From assembly GCA_019203745.1 (NCBI GenBank), contig CP078104.1:3410001-3474000 (forward strand): a DNA stretch of 64,000 nucleotides, written 5' to 3'. This document shows, one piece after another, positions 19,744-31,085 of this stretch (position 1 is the first letter of the stretch; each line of letters starts with the position of its first letter). This stretch comes from Chryseobacterium sp. E1. GTDB lineage: Bacteria; Bacteroidota; Bacteroidia; Flavobacteriales; Weeksellaceae. The notes under the pieces are model-generated. The model was given only the letters and a program-made list of their open reading frames with translations. It was not told the origin of the DNA and did no database searches. The translations under genes and the position numbers were made by a program.

Positions 19744-21666
19744 ATGAAATTTTTAAAAGGATTTAGAAAACAGGAAGTTCTGGCATTGCTGTACAGGATC
19801 TTTCTGGCATATGTTTTTTATCAGATAGCAAGGCTTTTATTCTGGTATTTCAATAAGGACCTGATAAAAGTTGACTCTGTTTCAGAATATGTAAAGCTGG
19901 CTTATCACGGTACGGCTTTCGATACAACGGCGATTCTGTATGTGAATTCACTGTTTATACTGCTAAGTCTTGTCCCATTGGTTATTAATACAAAAAAGGA
20001 TATCAAAAGATTCTTTTCTGGGTATATTTCATGACCAACGGATTGACATATGCCATGAATTTCGGAGATTTTATCTATTATAAATTCTCCCAGGCCAGGC
20101 TTACGTCGGCTGTATTTCAGGTAGCAGAGCATGAATCAATGTTTCCCAGACCCTGATGATCTCAATAGGACAGCATCCTTTTGTTCTGGTCTGGTATGTA
20201 GTGTTGATGATAATATGGGTTTTCCTGTACAAAAAAGTTAAAATAAGAGAAGAAAAACCGGCGAACCTGCTACCTTATTTTCTTTACTCCGTACTTACTT
20301 TATGCATTACGACGGTATTGGTTGTAGGTGGGATCCGTGGCGATTTTAAACACAGTACAAGACCTATCAATAGGTAGATGCCACCCGTTTTGTAACCAAT
20401 CCGTTGCAGGGAAATATGGTGCTGAACAGTACTTTTTCCTTTTTCCGTACTTTAAATACCAATAATTTTAAGGAAGTTCATTTTGTAGATGAAAAGTATA
20501 TCACAGAAAATGTACAGCCTTATAAAGTATATGACCGTAAAGTGGAAAACCGCCCGAATATTGTTATTTTCATCGTAGAATCTTTCGGAAGAGAATATTC
20601 CGGAGCTTTCAATAAGGATAAAAATATTAAAGATTATGTTTCCTATACACCATTTATAGACAGTTTAGCAGGCCAGAGTCTTATTTTTCCCAATACTTTT
20701 GCCAACGGAAGACAGTCAATTCATGGAATGAGCAGCGTACTGGCCGGAATTCCGAGCCTTACGGATGCATTTACCGGATCTCCGTATTCCAACCAGAAAA
20801 TTCAGTCTATTGTTTCGGTTTGTAACGACCTTGGTTATGATACTTCTTTTTATCATGGGGCTCCCAACGGTTCTATGGGATTCCTTGGGTTTGGTAATAT
20901 CCTTGGATTTAAACATTATTTCGGGAAGACAGAATACAATCATGACGAAGATTTTGACGGAATGTGGGCCATCTGGGATGAGCCGTTCCTTCAGTATTTC
21001 GCAAAAAATGTAGGAAAGAAGCAGCCTTTTATGACGACGGTGTTTACCGCTTCATCACATCACCCTTTTAAAATTCCTGCAAAATATAACGGGAAGTTTA
21101 AAAAGGAAAGATTGAAATGCATGAACCTATGCAATATACGGACTATGCGATCAAACAATATTTTAAAACAGCCAAAAAGCAGCCGTGGTTCAATAATACG
21201 ATCTTCGTTTTCACAGGAGATCATACCAACCAGGTGTATTATTCTGAATATGAAAGAGCAATGAACCGCTATGCCGTACCCTTGATTTTTTATTCTCCGA
21301 ATCCTGCCTACCAGCTTAAAGGTGTCAATCCTGAAATCGCTCAGCAGGCAGATATTTATCCTACATTAGCAGACCTGATCGGCTACAATAAGCCTATCAG
21401 AAGCTGGGGCGAAGCCTTGTAAGTGATAAAAATATCCTTTTATTGTAGTCAATTCGGATGGAAGCACTGAGCAGTTTATGATCGGGAATTATATTTACCG
21501 TTTCGACGGGAAAGAAATCATCGGGGTATATGATCAATCTGACCTTAGTATGGAAAAAAACCTGATAGGAGAACTTAAAACCCCGGAAGTAGAACAGGGG
21601 AAACAAACTGCAAAAGCGTGGTATCAGGATTATATGGACAGAGTAATCAACAGGAAACTATATTAG
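19744..21666 (+). CDS. LTA synthase family membrane sulfatase (phosphoglycerol transferase-like)
   Basis: About 640 aa. The N-terminal third has about five membrane helices; the extracytoplasmic C-terminal domain is of the alkaline phosphatase/sulfatase fold. Metal and catalytic positions are visible: IVIFIVESFGREYSG (Glu), ANGRQSIHGMSS with the nucleophile-position Ser, SHHPF, and FTGDHTNQ (Asp-His). Relatives transfer phosphoglycerol or phosphoethanolamine groups from lipids to envelope glycans. Its head-to-head position with pssA fits a phospholipid head-group link, by inference. Slips near 20025, 20150, 20375, 21105 and 21415. Confidence 0.87.
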
Positions 21667-21800
21667 AAACAAGAGCAAAACCGTTGACATCTATTGCTTT
21701 ATGCTTTGTATAACAAAAGTTTTTGTTCGTTTAAAATTAATTTATATTTTTATCAATACATAGATAAGAATATTGTATTAAAATTAAAACGATAAGAAAT

Positions 21801-22219
21801 ATGAAAAAATTAATGTTAACATTTGCACTTTCATTGTTCAGCGTGCTTACTTTTGCACAGATTGAAGGAAAGTGGAAAACGATAGATGATGAGACGAAAC
21901 AAGCGAAGTCTGTTGTGGAAATCTTCAAAAAGTCTGATGGTAAATATTATGGGAAGATTTCTCAGTTATTGACAAAGCCGGCAGATCCTAACTGTACAGC
22001 CTGTAAAGATGACAGAAAAGGGAAACCGCTTGTAGGACTTGAAATCATCAGAGGATTGAAAAAGATGGTGATGAATTTACCGGAGGTAATATTACAGATC
22101 CCAAAACAGGAAAAACTTACAAATGTACCATTACAAGAAGCGGAGACAAGCTTAATGTAAGAGGGTATCTGGGGTTATCATTATTAGGCAGAACCCAGGT
22201 TTGGGAGAAAGTGAATTAA
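21801..22219 (+). CDS. DUF2147 family secreted protein
   Basis: About 139 aa. Signal peptide MKKLMLTFALSLFSVLTFAQ, then the DUF2147 pattern IEGKWKTIDDETKQAKSVVEIFK, CTACKDDRKGKPLVGLEIIRGLKK, and after a slip near 22065 DGDEFTGGNITDPKTGKTY and NVRGYLGLSLLGRTQVWEKV. Periplasmic, small beta-sandwich; two Cys may form a disulfide. Function unknown. Flanked by an AT-rich 134-base upstream gap and a terminator. Confidence 0.85.
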
Positions 22220-22242
22220 TATAAGCTTAAATAGAATTTTAG

Positions 22243-22276
22243 AACGGCATTTCAGCAATGAAATGTCGTTTTTTTG
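22243..22276 (+). terminator. Intrinsic terminator
   Basis: AACGGCATTTCA / TGAAATGTCGTT stem around GCAA, then a T7 tract. Confidence 0.8.
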
Positions 22277-22318
22277 AAAAATACTGTAACGAAAATAAAA
22301 TCTCCCCACTTATAACAT

Positions 22319-22816
22319 ATGAGCACAGAACAGGAGAGAACATTTGTTGAATTTTTTAAGCCCAATCAAAGGCTTATTCACAAAATATGCAGAATATATA
22401 CAGATAACCCCGAAGACCATCAGGACCTTTTCCAGGAAATTACTATCCAGTTGTGGAAATCATTTCCAGGATTCAAAGGAGAGGCCAGGTTTTCTACCTG
22501 GATGTATCGGGTAGCCTTGAATACGGCAATTACTTTATTCAGAAAACCTAAGAAACAAAGTGCCCAGGTAACAGATATTGATGTTTCGTCCCTTACTATG
22601 GAATATGAGGATTACGAAGATGATGAACATAAGCTGCGGAAGATGTATAAAGCAATCTATGAATTGTCAGATGTGGAAAAAGCTTTGATCATGATGTACC
22701 TGGAAGATAAACCCTATAAAGAAATTGGAGAGATCCTCGGAATTACAGAAGGAAATGCAAGAGTGAAAATGAACAGAGCGAAGAATAATTTAAAAAACAA
22801 AATCAGCACACCATAA
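22319..22816 (+). CDS. ECF-type RNA polymerase sigma factor
   Basis: 165 aa, intact. Region 2 (YTDNPEDHQDLFQEITIQLWKSF ... FSTWMYRVALNTA) binds core polymerase and the -10 region; region 4 (LEDKPYKEIGEILGITEGN ARVKMNRAK) is the helix-turn-helix for the -35 region. Only two sigma domains are present, as in ECF sigma factors. The next gene starts one base after the stop and encodes a membrane protein, the usual arrangement for a sigma with its regulator. Confidence 0.92.
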   Translation: MSTEQERTFVEFFKPNQRLIHKICRIYTDNPEDHQDLFQEITIQLWKSFPGFKGEARFSTWMYRVALNTAITLFRKPKKQSAQVTDIDVSSLTMEYEDYEDDEHKLRKMYKAIYELSDVEKALIMMYLEDKPYKEIGEILGITEGNARVKMNRAKNNLKNKISTP

Positions 22817-22817
22817 T

Positions 22818-23434
22818 ATGGAAGAATTAGAATTACTGAAAAAGACTGGAATAAAGAATCCGATGATTTTAAAGAATATTCCGAAAATGAAATTTACAAT
22901 ATGATAAAGCATAAATCTGTCTCCATAACCAAAACATTACTGATTATAGGATTGATTGAAGTTATACTATGGACTTTATATGGCTATCTGGATCAGCAGT
23001 TTCCATATATAAGAATGGCTATGTTTTTAGTTTTTACAGGAAGTATTATTTTTCTGTTCAACAGAATGAAAACCGGGCAGAACAGTATTGTATTGATGAA
23101 AAATATTTTAAACATGAGAAAGCTCATTTTAGGATATGCAGGTATTTCGTTGGTACTGGCAATCATAGACAGCATTATTCATTTTGATCATAATACCAGA
23201 GATTTTATGGCAGGCGCCAGGGATGGCTGGAATGAAAGGCATGGAAGCAATACTTTGTCTACCAATCCTGAGGTGATGTTGCCTTCATTTATAAATTATT
23301 TTGTCTTCGGAATTTGTTTACTGATTGGTTTTTACCTTTTGTATGTCATCTATAAAAAAACCTACGGTAAAATTTTACAGGATCTAAGAAAGAATTATAA
23401 AGAACTGAGCCTGCATGAAGAAACAGCGGCTTGA
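22818..23434 (+). CDS. Membrane protein paired with the ECF sigma factor
   Basis: About 205 aa. A hydrophilic N-terminal stretch (KKDWNKESDDFKEYSENEIYNMI, about 30 residues) precedes three or four membrane helices (TLLIIGLIEVILWTLYGYL, LILGYAGISLVLAIIDSII, FINYFVFGICLLIGFYLLYVIY). One slip near 22850. It is translationally coupled to the sigma gene. The short cytoplasmic N-terminus before the helices suggests an anti-sigma-like role, but no anti-sigma domain is recognisable, so this is inference. Confidence 0.65.
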
Positions 23435-23576
23435 TGATTTTACAGATTGGAAACTGGAAGAGGGAAGCGGGGAGTTCCTATGTCGTTTGTTAAAAATCAC
23501 AATTAATAGTAGTATTGATGCCTGCCTAGAAAAATCAATAAAAGTATGCTTCAGTTATTCTTTCAGGCTCCGATAG

Positions 23577-23609
23577 TTTCCTTCTTCCGGCCTCCAGCTT
23601 CCCTTCCCT
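23577..23609. repeat. Short intergenic repeat, copy 1
   Basis: Within the 294-base gap 23435-23728, TTCCTTCTTCCGGC and TCCAGCTTCC closely match a stretch at 36381-36410. A loosely complementary segment (ACTGGAAGAGGGAAGCGG) lies at about 23452, so the gap could fold back on itself. Confidence 0.35.
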
Positions 23610-23697
23610 CAAAACATTCCTTCTTAAATTATTATTAATATTGAAACTTCTCATTCAAATGAAACGGCTTTTTTATGATGTGTATAATAAAAAACAC

Positions 23698-23705
23698 TAT
23701 TTTTG
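23698..23705 (+). promoter_or_regulatory. -7 element of pdhB
   Basis: TATTTTTG fits TAnnTTTG, 23 bases before ATG 23729. Confidence 0.5.
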
Positions 23706-23728
23706 TAGTCTAAATTTTTCAAGAAAAT

Positions 23729-24708
23729 ATGGCAGAATATACTTTTCGTGAGGTAATTGCACAGGCAATGAGCGAGGAAATGCGTAAAGACGAATCCATC
23801 TACCTGATGGGGAGGAAGTTGCAGAATATAATGGTGCATATAAAGCTTCAAAAGGAATGCTGGATGAATTTGGTCCGAAAAGAGTAATCGATACACCGAT
23901 TGCAGAACTTGGATTTACAGGGATTTCTGTAGGAGCTGCAATGAATGGTAACAGACCTATCGTAGAATTTATGACATTCAATTTCTCTTTAGTAGGAATT
24001 GACCAGATTATCAATAATGCGGCAAAAATCCGTCAGATGAGCGGTGGACAGTGGAACTGCCCAATCGTTTTCCGTGGACCTACTGCTTCTGCAGGACAGT
24101 TAGGAGCTACCCACTCTCAGGCTTTTGAAGGTTGGTTTGCCAACTGCCCGGGGCTTAAAGTAGTAGTACCTTCAAACCCTTATGACGCAAAAGGATTATT
24201 GAAAACAGCTATCCAGGATAATGACCCGGTTATCTTCATGGAATCTGAGCAGATGTATGGTGATAAAATGGAAATTCCTGAAGAAGAATACTATTTACCT
24301 ATCGGAAAAGCTGATATTAAGAGAGAAGGTAAAGATGTTACTTTAGTTTCTTTCGGTAAGATCATGAAGTTGGCGATGCAGGCAGCTGAAGATATGGAAA
24401 AAGAAGGAATCTCTGTTGAAGTTATTGACCTTAGAACAGTTCGTCCTTTAGATTTTGATACAATTTTAGAATCTGTAAAGAAAACAAACAGATTAGTGAT
24501 TTTAGAAGAAGCCTGGCCGTTTGGATCAGTATCTTCTGAAATTACTTATATGGTACAGCAAAAAGCATTCGATTATTTAGATGCTCCAATCAAGAGAATT
24601 ACTACTCCTGATGCACCTGCACCTTACTCTGCTGCATTATTTGCAGAATGGTTCCCTAAACTGGAAAAAGTAAAAGAGGAAATCAAAAAAGCGATGTACG
24701 TAAAGTAA
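23729..24708 (+). CDS. pdhB: Pyruvate dehydrogenase E1 component, beta subunit
   Basis: About 326 aa. It begins MAEYTFREVIAQAMSEEMRKD; the transketolase-type pyrimidine-binding domain includes EYNGAYKASKGML, RVIDTPIAELGFTGISVGAAM and RQMSGGQWNCPIVFRGP; the C-terminal domain has EVIDLRTVRPLDFDT and LEEAWPFGSVSSEI. With the alpha subunit (not in this window) it decarboxylates pyruvate using ThDP. One G is missing near 23811, so the first 28 residues are in another frame. Monocistronic. Confidence 0.94.
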
Positions 24709-24717
24709 TTATAATAG

Positions 24718-24746
24718 AAAAAAACTTCCGAAAGGAAGTTTTTTCA
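24718..24746 (+). terminator. Intrinsic terminator of pdhB
   Basis: AAAAAACTTCC-GAAA-GGAAGTTTTTT hairpin. Confidence 0.85.
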
Positions 24747-24772
24747 TTTATTATATTCATGAAGAAAAATTC

Positions 24773-24800
24773 TTGACGTCATAAAATTGATATAAATTTG
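24773..24800 (+). promoter_or_regulatory. Complete Bacteroidota promoter for kup
   Basis: TTG (-33 element) at 24773-24775, 17-bp spacer, TAAATTTG (-7) at 24793-24800; ATG follows 27 bases later. This is the best match to the two-part consensus in the window. Confidence 0.65.
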
Positions 24801-24827
24801 CGCTTTTAAAAAAATAAATTGGCTGAT

Positions 24828-26816
24828 ATGGCAGAAGTTACAGAAGGCGGTCATCACTTTGACTTAAAGAAGCTTTCATTTGTAGGCGTTATAGTATCTC
24901 TAGGGATCGTTTTCGGAGATATTGGTACGTCACCGCTTTACGTAATGAAGGCGATTGTGAACGCAAGAAAGGAAGGCGCCTCAATGCCGTTCGATGAATA
25001 CATTGAAGGAGCACTATCCTGTATCATCTGGACGCTGACGCTTCAGACAACCCTTAAATATGTGATCATCGCTCTAAGAGCAGATAACAAAGGAGAAGGA
25101 GGAATTCTTGCATTGTATTCATTAGTGAAAAAGCTCAAAAAGAAATGGCTGTATGTAGTCGCCATCATTGGAGCATCCACCCTGGTGGCAGATAGTGTCA
25201 TCACTCCCTCTCTGACGGTAATGTCAGCTATTGAAGGGCTCAAAATATACAATCCGGAAACCCCGGTCGTTTTGATCACCCTCGTTATTTTATTTGTGAT
25301 CTTTGTGGTGCAGCAGTTCGGGACAGCCTCTATCGGGAAGTTTTTCGGGCCCATCATGGTCACGTGGTTCCTTGTTTTAGGAGTTTCAGGGTCACTTCAT
25401 ATTTTTGATCACATTGAAATCCTGAGAGCTTTCAATCCGATGTATGCCTATAACCTGATTACCCATTCCTCGAGTGCTATTGTAATTATGGGAGCGGTTT
25501 TCCTTTGTACCACAGGAGCGGAAGCTTTATATTCCGATTTAGGACACTGCGGGGCAAAAATATCAGAATCAGCTGGGTTTTTGTTAAGCTAATGCTTATC
25601 CTGAACTATTTAGGACAGGGATCATGGTTATTGGATAACTATCACCAGGTACACAACGGAGTAAATCCTTTCTTCGGGATTATGCCGGAATGGGCTGTTC
25701 TTCCAAGTGTAATTTTAGCTACTGCAGCAGCAATCATTGCCAGCCAGGCGGTGATTACAGGATCATTTACCATGTTTTCAGAAGCAATGTCCATCTCTTT
25801 CTGGCCGAATCAGCATATCGAATATCCTTCAGGGGTAAAAGGGCAGATGTATATTCCAAGAATCAACTGGGGCTGATGGCTTTCTGTTTTGTAGTTGTTA
25901 TATTCTTCCAGAAATCAGAACGTATGGAAGCCGCTTACGGACTTACCATTACCATTACCATGTTGATGACAACCATTCTGTTGTTATTCTGGCTGAGCCG
26001 TACAAGAGTGAATAAGATCTTTATCATAGGATTTGCCATCGTTTACCTGTTCCTTGAGTCAGGATTCTTTTATGCCAATGTTATTAAATTTGTAGACGGA
26101 GGCTGGCTGACAATGGTACTGGGCGGGTTCATAGCAGTGTGTATGTATGCATGGTATAACGGAAGACTTATTAAAGCTAACTTTATCCAGTATGTGAAAA
26201 TCGATAAATATGTGTCTATTCTTAAAGACATGAAACTCGATGAAACCATTCCAAAATACGCTACTAACCTTGCTTACCTGAGCAGAGCCAAAAGAAACGA
26301 TGAAGTGGAATCAAAAATTATCTACTCCATCATCAAAAACAACCGAAAAGGGCAGATCATTATTTTATCCTGAGCATCGTAAACCAGGAAGATCCATATA
26401 CTTTCAAATATACGGTGGACGAAATTCTTCCGGGAACCGTTTATAAGATCAATTTCCTTTTAGGATTTAAAGTAGACCGAAGAATCAACGACTATTTCAA
26501 TATGGTGTTGAGAGATCTTATGGCAGATGGCACTATTCCTTCAAGAAGCAGCCACCCGTCTCTGAGAGCACATAATATCCCGCCGGATCTGAAATATGTC
26601 ATCATAGATAACACCTATATCAACGATATTCTTTTAACTGTTAAACAGAAGATTACCCTTAATATCTACAACTTTGTGAAGTATATCGGAAGTGACGACT
26701 TTAAGGCCTGGGGAGTGTCTTCCCACAACGTTGAAGTGGAATCTGCACCCATTACGGAGCTTACCGTTTATGATAACAAGATTGAGCAATCCGGGTACTT
26801 CCGTCACAACTCTTAA
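24828..26816 (+). CDS. kup: Kup-type potassium uptake permease
   Basis: About 662 aa. The family opening LGIVFGDIGTSPLYV (about residues 27-41) is followed by about 12 membrane helices and a cytoplasmic C-terminal region of some 200 residues. Other Kup features are NKGEGGILALYSL, GASTLVADSVITPS and LYSDLGHCG. It imports K+ with H+ in the inner membrane. The start is ATG 24828 (MAEVTEGGHHF); the upstream TTG is not needed. Slips near 25555, 25865 and 26365 split it into four pieces. Confidence 0.94.
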
Positions 26817-26860
26817 GCCAATGAGTATTTAACCATAATATCTATTTAAATAAAATTCAA

Positions 26861-26868
26861 TAAATTTG
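26861..26868 (+). promoter_or_regulatory. -7 element of the Fur-family gene
   Basis: TAAATTTG, 14 bases before ATG 26883. Confidence 0.5.
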
Positions 26869-26882
26869 TAGATAATTTTTTT

Positions 26883-27355
26883 ATGGATACAGTACAAAAA
26901 GAAAAAAATATAGCTTTGATCAAGGATGTTCTGAGAAACTACTTATTAGAAAAAGGGTTCAGAAACACACCTGAAAGATATACGATATTAGAAGAAATTT
27001 ATAATATGGATCATCACTTCAATGTTGATGATCTGTATCTTCTGATGATGCAGAAGAAATACCATGTTTCCAAAGCAACCATTTACAACACTATTGAGAT
27101 TTTCCTGGATGCAGGTTTGATCCGTAAACACCAGTTCGGAGAAAAAACACTCACCTCTTCTTCTTATGAAAAGTCTTACTTTGATAAGCAGCATGACCAT
27201 TTGGTGATCTACAAAAAGACTCTGACAAAGAAATTGAGGAAATCATCGAGTTCTGCGATCCAAGAATCCAAGGAATTAAAGAAGCCATTGAAGAAGCATT
27301 TGGCGTAAAAATTGATTCTCATTCGCTATATTTCTATGGCACTAAGAATGACTAA
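26883..27355 (+). CDS. Fur family transcriptional regulator
   Basis: About 157 aa. The N-terminal winged helix is clear (RNTPERYTILEEIYNMDHHFNVDDLYLLM and VSKATIYNTIEIFLDAGLIRKHQFG). The C-terminal dimerisation domain has HDHL but no CxxC pair, so the structural zinc site of many Fur proteins is missing. A one-base loss near 27218 shifts the last third; the end is SLYFYGTKND. It lies 3 bases before an OstA-like gene, an operon. Which metal it senses is not evident. Confidence 0.88.
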
Positions 27356-27358
27356 TTA

Positions 27359-29092
27359 ATGAGAAAATCCTTTTTCTGTTCATCTTGATCTCTGCGCTCA
27401 GTTTTGCGCAGGATAAAACCCTGTGAAGAGAGATCCTTATCTGCAGCCTTCTTCACCGGCAAAAACTCAGCCGACAAAACCGGAAGATAAAATAAAGATC
27501 ATCAATGCTGATAAAATTATCAAAGATCCTGCAAAATATGAGGGAAACCAATACTTTACAGGAAATGTGAAAATTGAGCATCAGGGGTCTGTACTTACGG
27601 CAGACGAAGTCGTTCTTTATAGTGAAGAAAACTTCGTAAAAGCCATGGGAAATACAAAACTTCAAAATGCTGACGGCTCAGTAATCACTGCAGGAGAAAT
27701 GGAATATGACGGTAACACCCAGAAAGGAGTAGCCCGGAAAAATGTAGTCCTTACAGATCCCAAACAGACCATAAAGACTGATGTTCTCTACTATGACAGA
27801 TTAGCCAATCAGGCTTATTTTAATACGGGCGGAACCATTACGGACAGCCAGGGAATGTAATGTATACCAAATCTGCAACGTATTTCCTGAATACCAAAAT
27901 GATCGATTTTGTCGGCAATGTAAGAATAGACAATGCCCAATATATCATTGAAGGCGTTAATATCAAACAAAATCAGAATACCAAGGTTGCTGAATTTTTG
28001 GTCCTACAACCATCACCAACAGGGCTAATCCTAAAAACAGGGTTTACACCGAACGGGGGCTTACAGAATGGAAACAAAAGAAGCTTTCCTGAATAAGAAT
28101 TCCAAGATCTTTTATAATGATAAAATCCTTACCGGTGATGATATGTACTTTAATCAGATTACAGGTTTTGGTAAAGCTACAGGCAATGTAACACTGGATG
28201 ACCCGAAAGAAAGAAGATACATTAAAGGTGGTTATGGAGAGATTTTTGAGAAAAAAGACTCTTCAATGATGACCAAAAATCCTTATGCTGTTAAAATCCT
28301 GGAAAAGGATACCGCTTATTTTGCAGCAGAAAAGATTATCTCTTATCAGAAACCGGATTCTCTGGATATCAATGTGAAGAAAAGCTTTTAAGAGCCTATA
28401 AAAAGCCCGTATCTACAAATCCAATGCCCAGGGAAGAGCAGATTCTATTGCTTTCAATGAAACGGATGGGGTAATGCATATGTTTACTAATCCGATTCTG
28501 TGGAGTGGTGAAAAACAGGTGACAGGAGATAAGGTAGAAGCTTATTTTAATACCCAAAGCGAAAATATAGACTCCTGAAAGTAATCGGAAATGCTTTTGC
28601 CATCAGTAAAGTAGATTCCCTGAATCTGAAAGATGAATTCAACCAGGTGAAAGGAAAATTCATGACCGTTTACTACGAGAAAAATGATATTAAAGAAGCC
28701 AGAGTAGTAGGAAATGCACAATCTATTGTATATGTGGATGATACCGATCAGGAAACCAAAAACCTGAAAGAATTGGGATTACACTTTCTACCTGCGGAAT
28801 TATAGGAGCTTTATTTGAAGAAAGAGCACTACAAATCATCTCATGCAGCATCGGTGCTGCTTCAGATACTTATCCGATGAGTAAAATTGAACCTTCAAGA
28901 CGAAAGTTCCCTGATTTTAACTGGAATACCAAAGACCGGATCAGAAAATGGCAGGATATCTTGGTAGACAGCCCGAATAACGAAGAAATACAGTATACAG
29001 CTGATAACGAACTCTTCGATAAAGCCCAGAAAGCTATAGATGATGAAAGAGCAAAAGAAGAAGCCAAAAAGCCGAAGAGAACAAGAAAATAA
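27359..29092 (+). CDS. OstA/LptA-like envelope protein
   Basis: About 577 aa after joining frames; slips near 27370, 27420, 27855, 28005, 28060, 28390, 28425, 28575 and 28770. Signal peptide LFLFILISALSFAQ, then repeated OstA-type beta-jelly-roll units: INADKIIKDPAKYEGNQYF, GNVKIEHQGSVLTADEVVLY, AMGNTKLQNADGSVITAGEM, repeated again at about 27900 and 28130. OstA/LptA domains bind lipopolysaccharide on its way to the outer membrane. The C-terminus is Lys-rich (KKPKRTRK). Co-transcribed with the Fur-family gene. Confidence 0.85.
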
Positions 29093-29099
29093 TACATAT

Positions 29100-29128
29100 A
29101 AGGACCGCTTTACAGCGGTTCTTTTGGT
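29100..29128 (+). terminator. Probable intrinsic terminator
   Basis: GGACCGCT / AGCGGTTC stem with a TTTAC loop and TTTT, after the OstA-like gene. Confidence 0.6.
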
Positions 29129-29230
29129 TTAACAGTAATATGTTTTGCAGCCATATGATGGTCCGTTTGGATTGAACTACTGAACGTTGTTATTCCATGT
29201 CAATAATTTCCGCATTTGCTGAATCTTTTA

Positions 29231-29238
29231 TAGCTTTG
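29231..29238 (+). promoter_or_regulatory. -7 element of the class III aminotransferase gene
   Basis: TAGCTTTG fits TAnnTTTG, 17 bases before ATG 29256. Confidence 0.45.
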
Positions 29239-29255
29239 CTGAAATTTTTGAGACG

Positions 29256-30436
29256 ATGGAAATGCATAAAGATTTTTTTACATACCAGGCACAAACTACA
29301 AAATTTGCTGCAGGTTTTGAAGTTGAAAAAGCCGAAGGAAATTATATCTACGGTACAGACGGGAAGAAGTATCTTGATTTTGTAGCAGGAGTATCTGCCA
29401 ACACACTGGGACATTCTCATCCTAAAGTAGTGAATGCGATCAAAGAACAGGCTGATAAGTACCTTCACGTAATGGTATACGGAGAATATGCACAGGAGAA
29501 ACCTGTTGCCTTATGTAAATTGCTTGCAGAAGCTACTCCGGAACCTCTTGAAGTGACTTATCTTGTAAACAGCGGGGCAGAAGCTATAGACGGAAGTTTA
29601 AAGCTGGCTAAACGATATACAGGAAGAGAAGAAATTGTTTCCTTCAAAAACTCTTATCATGGAAATACCCATGGAGCTTTAAGCGTTTCAGGAAATGAAA
29701 ACCATAAAAGAGAATTCCGTCCGCTATTGCCAATGGTTTCTTTTATAGAATTTAACAACGAAAAAGATTTCGATAAGATTACAGAAAAGACAGCTTGTGT
29801 GATCCTGGAAACCATCCAGGGAGCTGCAGGTTTTCTAGTTCCTGATTTTGACTATCTGATTAAACTGAAAAAGAGATGTGAGGAAGTGGGAGCACTTTTA
29901 ATTCTTGATGAAATTCAGCCGGGATTCGGAAGAACCGGGAAACTTTTCTCATTTGAACACTTTGGTATTGTTCCGGATATCCTGGTTATGGGTAAAGGTA
30001 TGGGTGGCGGAGTTCCTGTGGGAGCTTTCATGGGTTCAAGAAAAATAATGGAAACCTTATCCCATTCTCCTAAGTTGGGGCATATTACTACTTTTGGTGG
30101 GAATCCGCTGATTGCAGCAGCCAGTTATGCCACTTTAAAAGAAGTTTTGGAAAGTGGTCTGATGGATGATGTGGATGAAAAAGAAAACTGTTCAGAGAAC
30201 TTCTTGTTCATCCGAAAATTAAAAATATCAACGGTAAAGGACTGATGCTGGCGGTAAATCTGGGCGCTCCTGAATACACCTTGGAGGTAGCTAAAAAATG
30301 TATGGAAAGAGGACTTATTGTTTTCTGGCAGCTTTACAGAAACGAGTACCTGAGAATCTCTCCTCCGCTTACATTATCTATGGATGAAATCAGAGAAGGA
30401 TGTCAGATTATTCTCGATATTCTGAATGAAAATTAA
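29256..30436 (+). CDS. Class III PLP-dependent aminotransferase (acetylornithine/ornithine type)
   Basis: About 393 aa. Class III features: [48 protein letters not shown] (phosphate-binding), [14 protein letters not shown] (Asp contacting the PLP ring nitrogen) and the Schiff-base Lys in [15 protein letters not shown]. Length and [11 protein letters not shown] fit ArgD-like enzymes, but no arginine genes are near, so the substrate is left open. One slip near 30187 separates the C-terminal part. Followed by a strong terminator. Confidence 0.88.
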
Positions 30437-30437
30437 A

Positions 30438-30471
30438 TAAAAAATCTCTCCGGAAAGGAGAGATTTTTTTA
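30438..30471 (+). terminator. Intrinsic terminator
   Basis: AAATCTCTCC-GGAA-AGGAGAGATTT hairpin with T7. Confidence 0.85.
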
Positions 30472-30623
30472 TGTCTTGCATGGTAGTTTTGAATAAGTTG
30501 ACTTAACATAATACCGATTTGAATTCTGTGATAAATATCATACAGATTCTTTAAAAAGTAATTGCTTTTTTGTGTAATAAAAAAATTAATTTATATATTG
30601 CGGGACGATAAAACAAAGATTAT

Positions 30624-31007
30624 ATGGCGAAACATAAAGTCCATTACGAATTTCCAATGCACTGTTTATCAGAGATTTTGTATGAATATCTGGCTACTGC
30701 AGAGGGGTTGTCTGAATGGTTTGCGGATGAGGTAACAGAGAAAGGCGATGATTTCTTTTTAGCTGGGGTGGAGGCCCTGCAGAAAAGGCCACTTTGATCA
30801 GATATAAGCCTGAAGGTTTCGTGCGTTTCAGATGGGAAGAAGATGAAGGAACTAAGAATTTCTTTGAAATGACTAGTAATAGATGATATTACAGAAGATC
30901 TAGCTCTTAATATTACAGATTTCTGTGAAGAAGGAGATGAAGAAGAAAACGCAATGTATTGGGAAAATCTTATTGAAAACCTCAGAATAAAATTAGGTGC
31001 GGCATAA
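30624..31007 (+). CDS. START-like (SRPBCC fold) domain protein
   Basis: About 127 aa. The pattern VHYEFPMHCLSEILYEYLATAEGLSEWFADEV, then SWGGGPAEKATL, RWEEDEGTKNFFEM and ALNITDFCEEGDEEENAMYWENLIENLRIKLG is that of the Bacteroidota START-like proteins related to AHSA1. Slips near 30760 and 30870. It precedes a class IV aminotransferase in the same direction. A small hydrophobic ligand is likely by fold, unknown in fact. Confidence 0.75.
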
Positions 31008-31033
31008 TGCCGGACTGTATTAAATGATAAAAC

Positions 31034-31062
31034 TGATGAACGATTTATCGTTCATTATTTTT
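31034..31062 (+). terminator. Intrinsic terminator
   Basis: TGAACGA / TCGTTCA stem with a TTTA loop and a T7 tract, after the START-like gene. Confidence 0.75.
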
Positions 31063-31085
31063 TTGTAAATAAATCACATCAAAAA

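Noticed and set aside
27210..27225. Programmed ribosomal frameshifting in the Fur-family and other genes
   Set aside because: No shared slippery heptamer or downstream structure; the slips are scattered across unrelated genes.
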